A stretch of 64,000 bases of DNA. It comes from Chitinophaga nivalis. Its GTDB lineage: Bacteria; Bacteroidota; Bacteroidia; Chitinophagales; Chitinophagaceae. Made by a program: the position numbers and the translations under genes. Shown here in pieces: positions 42,784 to 52,195 of this stretch. Numbering within the stretch: the first letter of the stretch is position 1; every line of letters starts with the position of its first letter. The DNA lies in assembly GCF_025989125.1 (NCBI RefSeq), contig NZ_JAPDNR010000001.1:7056087-7120086 (forward strand), read 5' to 3'. The notes below the pieces were generated by a model, which saw only the letters and a program-made list of their open reading frames with translations, ran no database searches and was not told where the DNA came from.

Positions 42784-44149
42784 GTACACATCAGTCACAA
42801 AAGGAGCGACGTTAATAGTCTTGCTGCTGGCGGGATTCCCCTCCTTTGCACAAAACAATGTGCTGGACCAATACATACAACAAGCCTTTCAAAACAACAA
42901 AGGTCTCCGGGAGCAACATTTTGAGCTGGAAAAATCCATGTACGCCCTGCAGGAAGCCAGGAGCCTCTTTGGTCCCAATGTGGCCCTCCTGGGCAACTAC
43001 ACCAAAGCTAAAGGCGGCCGTACCATTGACTTTCCGGCCGGTGACATGCTGAATCCGGTATACAAAAGCCTGAATCACCTGACTGGCAGCAATCAGTTCC
43101 CACCGCTGGAAAATGTATCCGTACAGCTGGCGCCAGACAACTTTTATGATGTAAAGCTCCGTACCAGCCTGCCGCTCGTCAACGCAGAAATTTACTATAA
43201 CCAGCAAATCAAAAAAGAACAAATCACCCAGCAACAGGCGGCGCTGAATGTCTACAAACGGGAACTGGTAAAAGATATCAAAACCGCCTATTTCCAATAC
43301 TATCAGGCCTCTCAGGCAGTATCCATTTACAACAGCGCCTTATCGCTGATTAATGAAAACATCCGCATCAACGAAAGCATGATCCGCAACGGCATCCGCA
43401 ACAATACGGCGCTGTACCGCTCCCAAACCGAGAAAGAGAAAACCGATGGCGATATCAACAAAGCCATCAATGCCCGGGAAAATGCCAAAGCCTATTTCAA
43501 CTTTCTACTCAACCGGCAACTGACAGACTCGGTGACCCTCGACATTACATTATTGCAAACGCCTACCCTGGCGGCTTCCAGCGACATCAACGCCCGGGAA
43601 GAACTGACCCAGCTGCAAAGCGCCGCCAAAAGCTATCGCCTCAATGAACAGCTGCAACGTTCCTATCTCATCCCTAAACTGAATACCTTTCTTGACCTGG
43701 GTACCCAGTCTATGGGCCTGCATTTCGACAACCAGTCCCGCTACTATATGTTTGGCGTAAACCTGGAGTGGAACCTGTTTGCAGCGAATAAAAACCGCTA
43801 TAAAATCAAACAGGCACAGGTAGCGGTGCAATCCATCTCCAATCAGGCAGATAAAACCGCAGACGCCTTACGGTTACAGCTATACGAAGCGTCCAACAAT
43901 TACCGCACCGCCGTCCTGAATTTCCGTACGGCACAAAGTCAGCTCTCCTTCGCGGAGCGTTACTACCGCGATCAGCTGAAAGTATATAAAGCCGGACAGC
44001 TGCTGTACATAGAGTTGCTGGACGCGCAGAACCAGCTGACCCAGGCCCGGCTGCAAACCGTGGCCGCACAGGCAGCCGTACAAACCGCCTTCGCAGCCGT
44101 AGAACGCACCGAAGCATCTTATCAGATCAATTCTTCTTCATCACTTTAA
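42782..44149 (+). CDS. TolC-family outer-membrane efflux protein
   Basis: A 455-residue protein with a signal peptide (cleavage after about residue 24, GFPSFAQ). It shows the long helical repeats of TolC/OprM channels: LDQYIQQAFQNNKGLREQHFEL, AAKSYRLNEQLQRSYLIPKL, and in the second half YEASNNYRTAVLNFRTAQSQL, YRDQLKVYKAGQLLYIELLDAQNQLTQARL. It forms the exit duct for the RND pump encoded downstream. The adaptor gene follows after 11 bases. A putative operator overlaps its start. Confidence 0.93.
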   Translation: MYTSVTKGATLIVLLLAGFPSFAQNNVLDQYIQQAFQNNKGLREQHFELEKSMYALQEARSLFGPNVALLGNYTKAKGGRTIDFPAGDMLNPVYKSLNHLTGSNQFPPLENVSVQLAPDNFYDVKLRTSLPLVNAEIYYNQQIKKEQITQQQAALNVYKRELVKDIKTAYFQYYQASQAVSIYNSALSLINENIRINESMIRNGIRNNTALYRSQTEKEKTDGDINKAINARENAKAYFNFLLNRQLTDSVTLDITLLQTPTLAASSDINAREELTQLQSAAKSYRLNEQLQRSYLIPKLNTFLDLGTQSMGLHFDNQSRYYMFGVNLEWNLFAANKNRYKIKQAQVAVQSISNQADKTADALRLQLYEASNNYRTAVLNFRTAQSQLSFAERYYRDQLKVYKAGQLLYIELLDAQNQLTQARLQTVAAQAAVQTAFAAVERTEASYQINSSSSL

Positions 44150-44160
44150 AATCTACCCAA

Positions 44161-45207
44161 ATGAAACATACTTCCCTGCTCCTGTCATTTTCCCTGTTGC
44201 TGTTTGCGTGTTGTAACCAGCCGCAGCAAGCCAGTCAACAACCTGCCGACACCATTCCGGTAAAGGTTATGCCACTGACCAGACAAGGTACACACCTGCA
44301 GACCACTGCATCGGGGCAGTTCACCACCGACGATGAAGTATTGCTGTCTTTCAAAACAAATGGTATCATCAACAATATCCTGGTGAAAGAAGGCGATGCC
44401 ATCAGAAAAGGACAGCTACTTGCTACCCTCAATCTCACAGAAATCAACACCCAGGTACAACGCGATCAGCTGGCCTACGAAAAAGCCCAGCGTGATTATC
44501 AGCGGGTGGTAAACCTGCACCGCGACAGCGTGGCCACCCTGGAACAGTTGCAAAACAGCCAGACGGCGATGGAACTGGCCCGGCAGCAACTCAGCTCTTC
44601 TCAGTTCAACCGTAGCTATTCTGCCATTCATGCTACCCAGGATGGTTATGTATTGCGCAAACTGGTGAGCGCCGGACAACTGGTGAATGCCGGCACGCCT
44701 GTACTGCAAACCAATGGCGCCCATCATACCCGGTGGCTGCTGCGCATCGGGGTCAGCGACCGCGAATGGGCACAGATAAAAACAGGCGACAAAGCGACTG
44801 TACAAACACAGGCCCAACCTAATGACACCCTAACGGGCACCGTTATACGTAAATCAGAAGGTATAGATGCCCAAAGCGGCACTTTCATTATTGATGTACA
44901 ACTCACGGAAAACAAGCCCGCCGCCATCGCGGCCGGCATGTTTGGCCGTTGTCAGATTTCTTCCGGCGTAGCTACCGGCAGTACTGCCTGGAGTATTCCC
45001 TACGCCGCACTCCTGGACGGCAACGGCAGCACCGGATTTGTATTTATCACCAACGATAACCGCACTGCTACCCGGATTCCGGTAACCATTGCCGGTATGG
45101 AAAAAGAAAATGTACTGATCAGCGCCGGCATGGAACAGGCCAAAGCACTCATTATTTCCGGCAGCGCTTATCTGAAAGATCAATCTCCTATCCGCATCAT
45201 CCAATAA
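44161..45207 (+). CDS. RND efflux periplasmic adaptor (MFP) lipoprotein
   Basis: A 348-residue membrane-fusion protein with lipobox LLFAC (Cys17). The barrel-sandwich halves can be seen (VLLSFKTNGIINNILVKEGDAIRKGQLLATL and the later IHATQDGYVLRKLVSAGQLVNAGTPVL, in pieces GDAIRKGQLLATL and SAGQLVNAGTPVL). They flank a helical hairpin (QRDQLAYEKAQRDYQRVVNL). A beta-barrel domain (TGTVIRKSEGIDAQSGTF) and membrane-proximal end follow. It joins the TolC-like channel and RND pump. Spacing is 11 bases to both neighbours, so all three are one operon. Confidence 0.94.
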   Translation: MKHTSLLLSFSLLLFACCNQPQQASQQPADTIPVKVMPLTRQGTHLQTTASGQFTTDDEVLLSFKTNGIINNILVKEGDAIRKGQLLATLNLTEINTQVQRDQLAYEKAQRDYQRVVNLHRDSVATLEQLQNSQTAMELARQQLSSSQFNRSYSAIHATQDGYVLRKLVSAGQLVNAGTPVLQTNGAHHTRWLLRIGVSDREWAQIKTGDKATVQTQAQPNDTLTGTVIRKSEGIDAQSGTFIIDVQLTENKPAAIAAGMFGRCQISSGVATGSTAWSIPYAALLDGNGSTGFVFITNDNRTATRIPVTIAGMEKENVLISAGMEQAKALIISGSAYLKDQSPIRIIQ

Positions 45208-45218
45208 CATCTACTGTC

Positions 45219-48200
45219 ATGAAAATAGCCAGATATGCCGTTAAAAATTATCAGTTTACCCTGGTAATATTCATCATGATCATCGTACTGGGCATCACTA
45301 CCATGCTGAATATGCCCCGTTCGGAAGATCCGGAACTGAGATCGCCGCAATTCACCGTGGTAGTAGTATACCCGGGCACCAGCCCTAAAGACATGGAAGA
45401 CCTGGTAGTAGATCCGCTGGAAAAAGAGATCTACAGCCTGGAAGATATCAAAAGGGTACGTACTGCCATCAGCGACGGGGTAGCCGTTATCCGCGTGGAG
45501 TATAAATACAGTTCCAACGTAGATCAGAAATACCAGGAGCTGGTACGGGAAATCAACAATAAAAAGCAGGAACTGCCCACCGACATCTATAGCATTGAAG
45601 TGAAAAAAAGCGAACCTTCTGATGTGAATGTGCTGCAGGTGGCGCTCATCTCTGAAAATGCTTCCCGGGACAAACTCCGGTACTATGCAGAAAAACTGCA
45701 GGATGAACTGGAAAAAGTACCCAGCCTGAAAAATGTAAAACAACACGGGCTACCGGATCAACAGGTACGTATAGAACTGGAGCTGGATAAAATGGCGCAG
45801 CTGCACCTGCCGGTAAATGCCGTAGCTGCCGCCATACAAAGCGAGATGGCCAATATTCCCGGTGGCAGCATTGACGCCGGCGAAAAAAGCTTCAATATCA
45901 AAACCAGCGGCAACTACCAATCGCTCGATGAAATCAGCCATACCATTGTATCTGCCGTCAACGGCAAAAATATCTTCCTGAAAGATATTGCACGGGTATA
46001 CTATGGATTTGAAGACGAGAAATACTATGTACGATTAAACGGACATCGTAGCGTAGTGGTATCTGCTGCCCAGAAAACCGGCGAGAATATCAGCAAAACA
46101 CAGCTGCAGTATAAACCTGTCATCGAGAAATTCAAAAAGACGTTACCGGCCAACATCGACCTGGTACAATATTTCGATCAGGCCAATGCAGTGAATAACC
46201 GCCTGAGTGGCCTGGGGAAAGACTTCATCATCGCCATTCTGCTTGTAGCCTTAACCTTGCTGCCATTGGGCCAGCGGCCGGCGCTCATTGTGATGATTTC
46301 CATTCCGCTGTCGTTATCCATTGGTATTGTATTGCTGCAATTGTTTGGCTATAACCTCAACCAGCTCAGTATTGTAGGCCTGGTAGTAGCATTGGGGCTA
46401 CTGGTAGACGACAGCATTGTGGTAGTAGAAAACATAGAGCGATGGATGCTGGAAGGACACAGCAGGCTGGAAGCTACGCTGAAAGCCACCTCTCAGATAG
46501 GCCTTGCCGTCATCGGCTGTACGGCTGCTCTGATCATCTCCTTTATGCCACTGGTGTTTATGCCGGAAGCCAGCGGCGACTTTATCCGCAGTCTTCCCCT
46601 GGCGGTTATCTTCAGTGTACTCGCTTCCATGGCGGTTTCGCTGACCATTATTCCTTTTCTGTCCAGCCGTTTGCTGAAAGAACATACCGGCCATCCGGAA
46701 GGTAATATTTTCATGCGGATGCTGAAAAAGCTGATCCATGGCAGTTATGCCCGCCTGCTGGACAAAGCCTTACAACGGCCGGCACTCACCATCCTGGTAT
46801 CGCTGGTGGTTTTTGGCGGCGCTGTTGGTCTCTTTAAGGTAGTGGGATTCAGTCTGTTCCCCGCCTCTGAGAAGCCCCAGTTCTTCATCAACATTATTAC
46901 GCCGCCGCAATCCGGATTAGCGTATACCAACCAGGTGGTACAACAGATAGAAAAAGAATTAAAGGCACAGCCGGATGTAAAATTCTATACCAGCAACATC
47001 GGGAAAGGCAATCCCCGTATCTATTACAACGAGGTACCGGAAAATGAGCGAAGCGATTACGCACAGCTTTTTGTGCAACTGGATGAACATGCCAGTCCGG
47101 CTAAAAAGATGGCACTGATAGAAACCCTGCGTAAAAAATGGACCCCTTATCCAGGCGCCCGGGTGGAAGTAAAGAATTTTGAGCAAGGGCCACCGGTGAC
47201 CGCACCTGTAGAAGTCAGGGTCTTCGGCGATAATCTGGATACCTTACGGTTATTGGCCGGCCAGGTGGAAAAGATGCTGGAAAACACAGCGGGCACGATG
47301 TATATTACCAACCCCGTGAGCAACCTGAAATCGGATATACGGGTACAGATAGACCGGGAAAAAGCGCAGCAGCTGGGTATTCCTACGGCCAACATCGACA
47401 AGGTTGTTCGTTTAGCCATTGCCGGTATCAACCTGGGTAAATACAATGATAAGAACGATAACGACTACGACGTTTTACTCACCAAACAAAAAACCGGCAA
47501 GCCTACGCTGGACGTCTTCAAAGACCTGTACGTCAACAACAGCCAGGGTACCGCTATTCCGCTGGCGCAGGTAGCGCAGCTGCAGTTCGAAACCTCTCCG
47601 CTCAGTATTCACCACCAGGAAAAAAACCGGGTAGTGACAGTAGGCGCCTTTGTGAAAAAAGGATTTCTGGCCGACCGTGTCATCAATGAGGTGATCCGGC
47701 AAATGGATGCCTTGCGGCTACCAGCCGGCTACAGTTACGAAATGGGGGGTGAAGTGGAAAGCAGGAACAACTCTTTCGGCGGTTTTATGAATATCATTAT
47801 TGTTACGGTATTTATGTTCATCGGCGTATTGATTCTGCAATTCAAGACCTTTAAAAGCACGCTGATTGTGCTGTCGGTGATCCCATTGGGTATTGTAGGC
47901 GCCGTGACAGCCTTATGGCTGACCGGTAACTCCCTCTCTTTCGTAGCCATTATCGGATTGATTGCCCTGGCGGGGATAGAGGTGAAGAATACCATTTTAC
48001 TGGTGGACTTCACCAACCAGCTGCGTATGCAGGGCCATTCGCTGGAAGATGCCATCCGGGAAGCCGGGGAAGTACGTTTCCTGCCGATTGTACTGACCTC
48101 GCTCACAGCCATTGGCGGGTTGATTCCGATAGCCATTTCTACCAATCCGCTGATAGCGCCGCTGGCCATCGTATTGATAGGCGGATTGATCAGTTCTACC

Positions 48201-48338
48201 CTGCTGTCGCGTATTGTTACACCGGTGGTGTACAAGCTGATGCCGCCCGCCATTGAACCGGTAGCGACTACACCGCCGCCGGCCCATAACGGCGAAGCCT
48301 ATGGGTTGAAAAAAGCAGGAATGATATCCGGCAGCTGA
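45219..48338 (+). CDS. RND-family inner-membrane efflux transporter
   Basis: A 1039-residue AcrB-type pump of full length. It has the N-terminal membrane helix and R/SEDPE motif (NMPRSEDPELRSPQF), porter domain repeats, and the two six-helix bundles. TM4 carries the proton-relay aspartates in GLLVDDSIVVVENIE, and TM10 contains the matching GIEVKNTILLVDF with the conserved Lys/Asn. The 'NMPRSEDP' start places it with the Bacteroidota/Cus-like HAE group rather than metal exporters; the substrate is not evident. It is the last gene of the TetR-controlled operon. Confidence 0.95.
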   Translation: MKIARYAVKNYQFTLVIFIMIIVLGITTMLNMPRSEDPELRSPQFTVVVVYPGTSPKDMEDLVVDPLEKEIYSLEDIKRVRTAISDGVAVIRVEYKYSSNVDQKYQELVREINNKKQELPTDIYSIEVKKSEPSDVNVLQVALISENASRDKLRYYAEKLQDELEKVPSLKNVKQHGLPDQQVRIELELDKMAQLHLPVNAVAAAIQSEMANIPGGSIDAGEKSFNIKTSGNYQSLDEISHTIVSAVNGKNIFLKDIARVYYGFEDEKYYVRLNGHRSVVVSAAQKTGENISKTQLQYKPVIEKFKKTLPANIDLVQYFDQANAVNNRLSGLGKDFIIAILLVALTLLPLGQRPALIVMISIPLSLSIGIVLLQLFGYNLNQLSIVGLVVALGLLVDDSIVVVENIERWMLEGHSRLEATLKATSQIGLAVIGCTAALIISFMPLVFMPEASGDFIRSLPLAVIFSVLASMAVSLTIIPFLSSRLLKEHTGHPEGNIFMRMLKKLIHGSYARLLDKALQRPALTILVSLVVFGGAVGLFKVVGFSLFPASEKPQFFINIITPPQSGLAYTNQVVQQIEKELKAQPDVKFYTSNIGKGNPRIYYNEVPENERSDYAQLFVQLDEHASPAKKMALIETLRKKWTPYPGARVEVKNFEQGPPVTAPVEVRVFGDNLDTLRLLAGQVEKMLENTAGTMYITNPVSNLKSDIRVQIDREKAQQLGIPTANIDKVVRLAIAGINLGKYNDKNDNDYDVLLTKQKTGKPTLDVFKDLYVNNSQGTAIPLAQVAQLQFETSPLSIHHQEKNRVVTVGAFVKKGFLADRVINEVIRQMDALRLPAGYSYEMGGEVESRNNSFGGFMNIIIVTVFMFIGVLILQFKTFKSTLIVLSVIPLGIVGAVTALWLTGNSLSFVAIIGLIALAGIEVKNTILLVDFTNQLRMQGHSLEDAIREAGEVRFLPIVLTSLTAIGGLIPIAISTNPLIAPLAIVLIGGLISSTLLSRIVTPVVYKLMPPAIEPVATTPPPAHNGEAYGLKKAGMISGS

Positions 48339-48354
48339 TTTAGTATTGATTGCT

Positions 48355-48362
48355 TACATTTG
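48355..48362 (+). promoter_or_regulatory. Candidate -7 box TACATTTG
   Basis: TACATTTG matches TAnnTTTG and lies 44 bases before the barrel gene at 48406, indicating separate transcription from the efflux operon. No TTG sits at the -33 distance. Confidence 0.45.
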
Positions 48363-48405
48363 CAGCTAAATTGCACGTCACCATTCCTTTTGAAAATTGA
48401 TTATT

Positions 48406-48924
48406 ATGAAAAAAGCTTTACTGACGTTTTCAGTCATGTTGTTCATGTTTTGTCTGGGTGCACAAACTTCACAGGCACAATTAAAGCGGTTTAGCCTGGG
48501 TCCCTTTGTAGAAGCGGGTTTCCCTACCGGTAATTTCAGCAACACCCATAATACCGGTTACGGTATTGGTATCGGCGCTGACATTAAACTGGTAGCTGGC
48601 TTAACAGCGGTAGGTTCTGTGAGTTATATGTACTTCGGTGGCAAAAGCCAGACCGATGCCCTTGGCAACCGGTATGATATTGCCAATGCCAAAGTTATTC
48701 CGATCCGCCTGGGGTTACGGTATAACCTGATCTCTATCCTGTATGTAAAAGTGGAAGGCGGTACCGCCAATTTCACCGGAGATTACAACAACGGCGTAGG
48801 CGCACTCGTAGCACCCGGTGTAGGTATCCGTTTACTGGGACTGGATGTGGAAGCCAAATACGAAGCCTGGTTTAAGGATAATACCCACGGATTCTTTGGT
48901 CTGAAAGCTGGATATAATTTCTAA
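48406..48924 (+). CDS. Small outer-membrane beta-barrel protein
   Basis: A 172-residue protein starting at ATG 48406 (a longer reading begins at TTG 48397). The signal peptide ends at about residue 26 (TSQAQ). The mature protein consists of alternating strands (FSLGPFVEAGFPTGNF, GYGIGIGADIKLVAGLTAVG, VIPIRLGLRYNLISILYVKV) and ends FFGLKAGYNF, the C-terminal aromatic outer-membrane signal. It fits the eight-stranded OMP_b-brl family of Bacteroidota. Function unknown. A terminator follows. Confidence 0.85.
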   Translation: MKKALLTFSVMLFMFCLGAQTSQAQLKRFSLGPFVEAGFPTGNFSNTHNTGYGIGIGADIKLVAGLTAVGSVSYMYFGGKSQTDALGNRYDIANAKVIPIRLGLRYNLISILYVKVEGGTANFTGDYNNGVGALVAPGVGIRLLGLDVEAKYEAWFKDNTHGFFGLKAGYNF

Positions 48925-48948
48925 TTACGTACAGTGAATACTATATTA

Positions 48949-48989
48949 TTACGCCATCAGGAAATGGATTCCTGATGGCGTAATTTTTT
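48949..48989 (+). terminator. Intrinsic terminator of the barrel gene
   Basis: TTACGCCATCAGGAA (48949-48963) pairs exactly with 48969-48983 around a five-base loop, followed by a T-run. It lies between convergent genes. Confidence 0.85.
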
Positions 48990-49005
48990 ATACGATCCTG
49001 GTGGT

Positions 49006-49875
49006 TTAAAAAAACTCGGCTATCCAGGTGCGTTCAAAATGGCTGCCTGCCGCCAGTTCGTTGATCCCTTCTTTTTCCGCCAGCTCACCGGTAGCCTCCA
49101 CATTATCTGCAATCCCGCACCATGGCTCTATACACACAAAATCCGCATCTTTGGCAGACCAGATGCCCATATACGGGAAACCGCCGAAATACAGGGTGAG
49201 GCCATGTGGCGTACGGCGACTTTTAATACTGATCGCATCTGACTGCAATCCCTTAAACACCAGGGCATCTTCATAAAACAATGCCTTTTGCAAAGGCAGC
49301 TCCTGTGTATGCTCCAGCAGGGATACCGGCGTCAGCTCAATTTGTCCGCCAGGTGATAAGGGATACCGGCCGGCTGTTTCGGTCTGATTGAAGTGCAGGT
49401 AATAGTCTTCAAAGGTGGTACCCGCTACCAGCGGCACTTTAAAGGCCGGGTGCGCCCCAACGGAAAACAACAAGGGCTTCGTGTCTTTGTTTTCTACCCG
49501 GTAGGTAACAGACAGGCGGTTTTCTTCCAGCCGGTAAGTGATGTGAAAGGCAAAGCGGAAGGGATATACCTGCAACGTAGCCGGGCTATCAGTCAGACTG
49601 AACACAGCGTGATCCGGGCCTTGTTCCGTTACGGTAAACAATTGTTCCCGGGCGAAGCCGTGGCGGCCCAACGTATAGGTTTCTCCGTTATAACGGTAGG
49701 TATTATTCTTCAGTCCGCCTACAATCGGAAACAGCACCGGGCTTTTTTTGCCCCAGAAAGCGGGGTCACCGCTCCAAAGGTATTCCAGGCCATTTTCGCG
49801 GTGTACGATGTGTTGCAGTTCGGCGCCCTGCGCTGCCATACTCACCGTGAGTTTTTCATTGGAAATCTGTATCAT
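49006..49875 (-). CDS. Aldose 1-epimerase-family protein (LacX-like)
   Basis: A 289-residue cytosolic protein with the galactose-mutarotase fold. The N-terminal LTVSMAAQGAELQHIVH, EYLWSGDPAFWGKKSPVLFPIVGGL and YTLGRHGFAR segments are typical of the LacX/YeaD branch. The catalytic histidine is probably that in SVGAHPAFKVP. The C-terminal IEPWCGIADN is also a family signature. The sugar substrate is unknown. It is monocistronic and divergent from the SDR gene. Confidence 0.9.
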   Translation of the reverse strand: MIQISNEKLTVSMAAQGAELQHIVHRENGLEYLWSGDPAFWGKKSPVLFPIVGGLKNNTYRYNGETYTLGRHGFAREQLFTVTEQGPDHAVFSLTDSPATLQVYPFRFAFHITYRLEENRLSVTYRVENKDTKPLLFSVGAHPAFKVPLVAGTTFEDYYLHFNQTETAGRYPLSPGGQIELTPVSLLEHTQELPLQKALFYEDALVFKGLQSDAISIKSRRTPHGLTLYFGGFPYMGIWSAKDADFVCIEPWCGIADNVEATGELAEKEGINELAAGSHFERTWIAEFF

Positions 49876-49958
49876 GGGAATTATACATTACTGGTTGCAA
49901 AATACGGATCAGATATTTATTTAAACATAACAAAATATGCCGCCGTATGAAAACTTCG

Positions 49959-49966
49959 TAAATTTG
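49959..49966 (+). promoter_or_regulatory. Candidate -7 box TAAATTTG
   Basis: TAAATTTG fits TAnnTTTG and lies 37 bases before the SDR gene start; ATG rather than TTG is at the -33 position. Confidence 0.45.
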
Positions 49967-50003
49967 ACCGCAGTGACAGATCCGATAAAAAAAGCACATA
50001 TAT

Positions 50004-50720
50004 ATGGAATCATTAAAAGGAAAAAAGGCCCTGATCACCGGTGGTGGTAAAGGTATTGGCCGTGCTTTGGCTTTAGCCCTGGCAGCGGAAGGTGTGGATA
50101 TTGCCCTGATGGGACGCAGTGCCGGTCCTTTGGAGGAAGTGGCAACTGCCGTGCGTAACGCCGGTGTTAAAGCAGCCGTAGCTACTGCAGATGTAGCGGA
50201 TATGGCAGCCGTTAATGCTGCCGTGGCACAATTAACCGGCGAACTGGGCGCTATTGACATCCTGCTCAACAATGCCGGTATTGCGGCATTCGGCGGTTTC
50301 CTGGAACTGGAACCGGCGCAGTGGGAGCAAATGATACAGGTAAACCTGCTGGGTGTATACTATGTAACCCGTGCCGTATTGCCATCGATGATCGAAAGAA
50401 AAACCGGTGATATCATCAATATTTCTTCTACTGCCGGACAACGCGGCGCACCGGCTACCAGTGCCTACAGCGCTTCTAAATTCGGCTTGCTGGGCTTAAC
50501 AGAGTCCCTGATGCTGGAAGTAAGAAAACACAACATCCGGGTGAGCGCCTTAACACCCAGCACCATTGCTACTGATATGGCCAAAGACCTGCAACTCACC
50601 GACGGCAATCCGGATAAGGTATTGCAGCCGGAAGACCTGGCAGAATTTGTAGTATCTCAACTGAAACTGAACAGAAGAGTGCTGGTAAAATCAGCCGGAT
50701 TATGGTCTACCAATCCTTAA
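50004..50720 (+). CDS. SDR-family 3-ketoacyl reductase-like oxidoreductase
   Basis: A 238-residue classical short-chain dehydrogenase. The cofactor motif is GGGKGIGRA (12-20), followed by NNAG (about 88-91), the catalytic serine in ISSTAG and YSASK (about 153-157). The order and sequence (ALMGRSAGPLEEVATAVRN) resemble FabG-like and sepiapterin-reductase-like enzymes. No fatty-acid synthesis genes are adjacent, so it is probably an accessory NAD(P)H-dependent ketone reductase rather than the main FabG. A terminator follows. Confidence 0.9.
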   Translation: MESLKGKKALITGGGKGIGRALALALAAEGVDIALMGRSAGPLEEVATAVRNAGVKAAVATADVADMAAVNAAVAQLTGELGAIDILLNNAGIAAFGGFLELEPAQWEQMIQVNLLGVYYVTRAVLPSMIERKTGDIINISSTAGQRGAPATSAYSASKFGLLGLTESLMLEVRKHNIRVSALTPSTIATDMAKDLQLTDGNPDKVLQPEDLAEFVVSQLKLNRRVLVKSAGLWSTNP

Positions 50721-50743
50721 TCACAACAGGATAAAACATACAG

Positions 50744-50786
50744 CGGGCCTTACTTTCTATCTATTGAAAGTAAGGCCCGTCTTGTT
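50744..50786. terminator. Terminator between convergent genes
   Basis: CGGGCCTTACTTTC (50744-50757) pairs exactly with GAAAGTAAGGCCCG (50766-50779), followed by a T-rich stretch. Confidence 0.75.
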
Positions 50787-50800
50787 TTGGCTAGTTATTT

Positions 50801-51757
50801 CTATAGCGTAACCCTTTCTTTGGAGATGGCAAATTTCACGCCCAGCAGGGCGATAATGTTATTCATCTTATCAAAATTCTTCCCGAAAGCAGCTACCGCA
50901 AAAAAGTTTTCGTTGATCATAAAATTGGCGGCGAAGGCCAGCCGGTCATAGTTATTCGTTAACTCCAGATCACGGCGGTTCACATATTCCACGGAGAGGT
51001 CGAAGCGGTTCCGCTGATAGTTGGCAGATAAGCCATAATCCAGGTATTTGCTTTCCGGTCCTTTGCCGGCGTTGCGGCTATAGCGGCCCAGCGCCACAAA
51101 GTCCAGCGGAAATTTCCAGGGCGACCAGCGGATATTGGTCCATAGCCCGGAGCGGGAAGCAGACAGGTTCCGGAAGGTATTGTTGGGGGCATCGCCTACG
51201 ATAGCGCCGGCCAGTTCTACGATGATCAGGCCTTTACTGCGTTGTACATCGAACATCTCGCGGAGTGCCTTATTCTGCTGTGCAATGGCAACGGTATCCA
51301 GCAAAGCAGGATCACTGACGGCCAGCAACGCCGCTATTTCTTCTTTTTTACGGAGCATCGCTTCCCGGTTGCGGCGGTAGTACAGTTTGAACAGCTGGGT
51401 TCTGAAACCGGCAGACAAACTGGTTGTTGAATCTGTTTTGAAAGTAGCCGCCGAAATGTTGAAGGTTTGTATAATGGGGAAGCGGTTACGGATATAATTT
51501 TCAAAAGTCAGTTTTGGTTTGTTGGTAAGCCAGTAGGGCGTTACGTCTATCGCACCCCCCTGCCAGAGATTAATCAGGCTGATACCAAAGGCAGCAGGGT
51601 TTACCGGCTTCTCCACAGCTGATGGCGCCTTGTCTGCCAGTATAAATCCGGGCGACGATGGCATGGTCATATCGCTTATTTTCAGCGTACCTTTCTGCTG
51701 TGCATAGGTCATCCGGACTGCCGTTACCAACAGCAGAAGGCAAAGTATCTTTTTCAT
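50801..51757 (-). CDS. Secreted protein of unknown function
   Basis: A protein of 318 residues with the start placed at ATG 51757 (signal MKKILCLLLLVTAVRMTYAQ). The longer reading from 51805 runs into the preceding gene. The mature part ends with strand-rich segments (LDFVALGRYSRN, FDLSVEYVNRRDLELTNN, FAANFMINENFFAVAAFGKNF, IIALLGVKFAISK) that look like an outer-membrane barrel. A helical region in the middle (YYRRNREAMLRKKEEIAALLAV) may be periplasmic. I do not recognise the family. It lies four bases after the 118-residue gene and is probably its operon partner. Confidence 0.7.
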   Translation of the reverse strand: MKKILCLLLLVTAVRMTYAQQKGTLKISDMTMPSSPGFILADKAPSAVEKPVNPAAFGISLINLWQGGAIDVTPYWLTNKPKLTFENYIRNRFPIIQTFNISAATFKTDSTTSLSAGFRTQLFKLYYRRNREAMLRKKEEIAALLAVSDPALLDTVAIAQQNKALREMFDVQRSKGLIIVELAGAIVGDAPNNTFRNLSASRSGLWTNIRWSPWKFPLDFVALGRYSRNAGKGPESKYLDYGLSANYQRNRFDLSVEYVNRRDLELTNNYDRLAFAANFMINENFFAVAAFGKNFDKMNNIIALLGVKFAISKERVTL

Positions 51758-51761
51758 GTTA

Positions 51762-52118
51762 CTATCTGAAATTAAAGTCCAGTAAAAAAGACAGTATATC
51801 CCCATCCGATTTTACTTCATCCTGGAATACGACCACATTGGGTTTACAGGATTCAAAATAGCAGGTTACCACCATCCCGTTTGTGAGGGTATTGGAGTCC
51901 AGTATGTTGGTCGTAACTTTCAGTGTTTTACCACGGATGTCTTCTGCTTTTCCCAGTTTCAGGTTGCGGATATCTCCTTTGGCAATTATTTGTTCATTCG
52001 CATCGGAGCGCACGACGCTGGCTCCTATCTGCGCATTCCCGATGGTAATAGTCAGGCTTACTTCTGAAGCTGGTATGACAGTGAGATCGGTTGTTTCCTT
52101 TCTCTTTTTGATGGCCAT
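51762..52118 (-). CDS. Small protein of unknown function
   Basis: A 118-residue protein without signal peptide or membrane segment. It is strand-rich throughout (VSLTITIGNAQIGASVV, KTLKVTTNILDSNTL, MVVTCYFES, VVFQDEVKSDGDIL), suggesting a small beta-sandwich. The basic N-terminus (MAIKKRKE) is not a signal. It ends four bases before the start of the secreted protein gene at 51757, so the two are translationally linked. I cannot name a family. Confidence 0.6.
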   Translation of the reverse strand: MAIKKRKETTDLTVIPASEVSLTITIGNAQIGASVVRSDANEQIIAKGDIRNLKLGKAEDIRGKTLKVTTNILDSNTLTNGMVVTCYFESCKPNVVVFQDEVKSDGDILSFLLDFNFR

Positions 52119-52156
52119 AGGTTGTGCTATGCATTATTGTTGACAACATCATTATT

Positions 52157-52187
52157 GCGTGTATGCCTCACTGTGAGACATACACGC
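52157..52187. repeat. 31-base near-perfect palindrome between operon genes
   Basis: GCGTGTATG (52157-52165) pairs with CATACACGC (52179-52187), with CTCAC/GTGAG nested inside and single mismatches between. No T-run follows on either strand. It lies between the PorT-like gene and the 118-residue gene and may terminate or process that transcript. Confidence 0.65.
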
Positions 52188-52195
52188 GATAACCA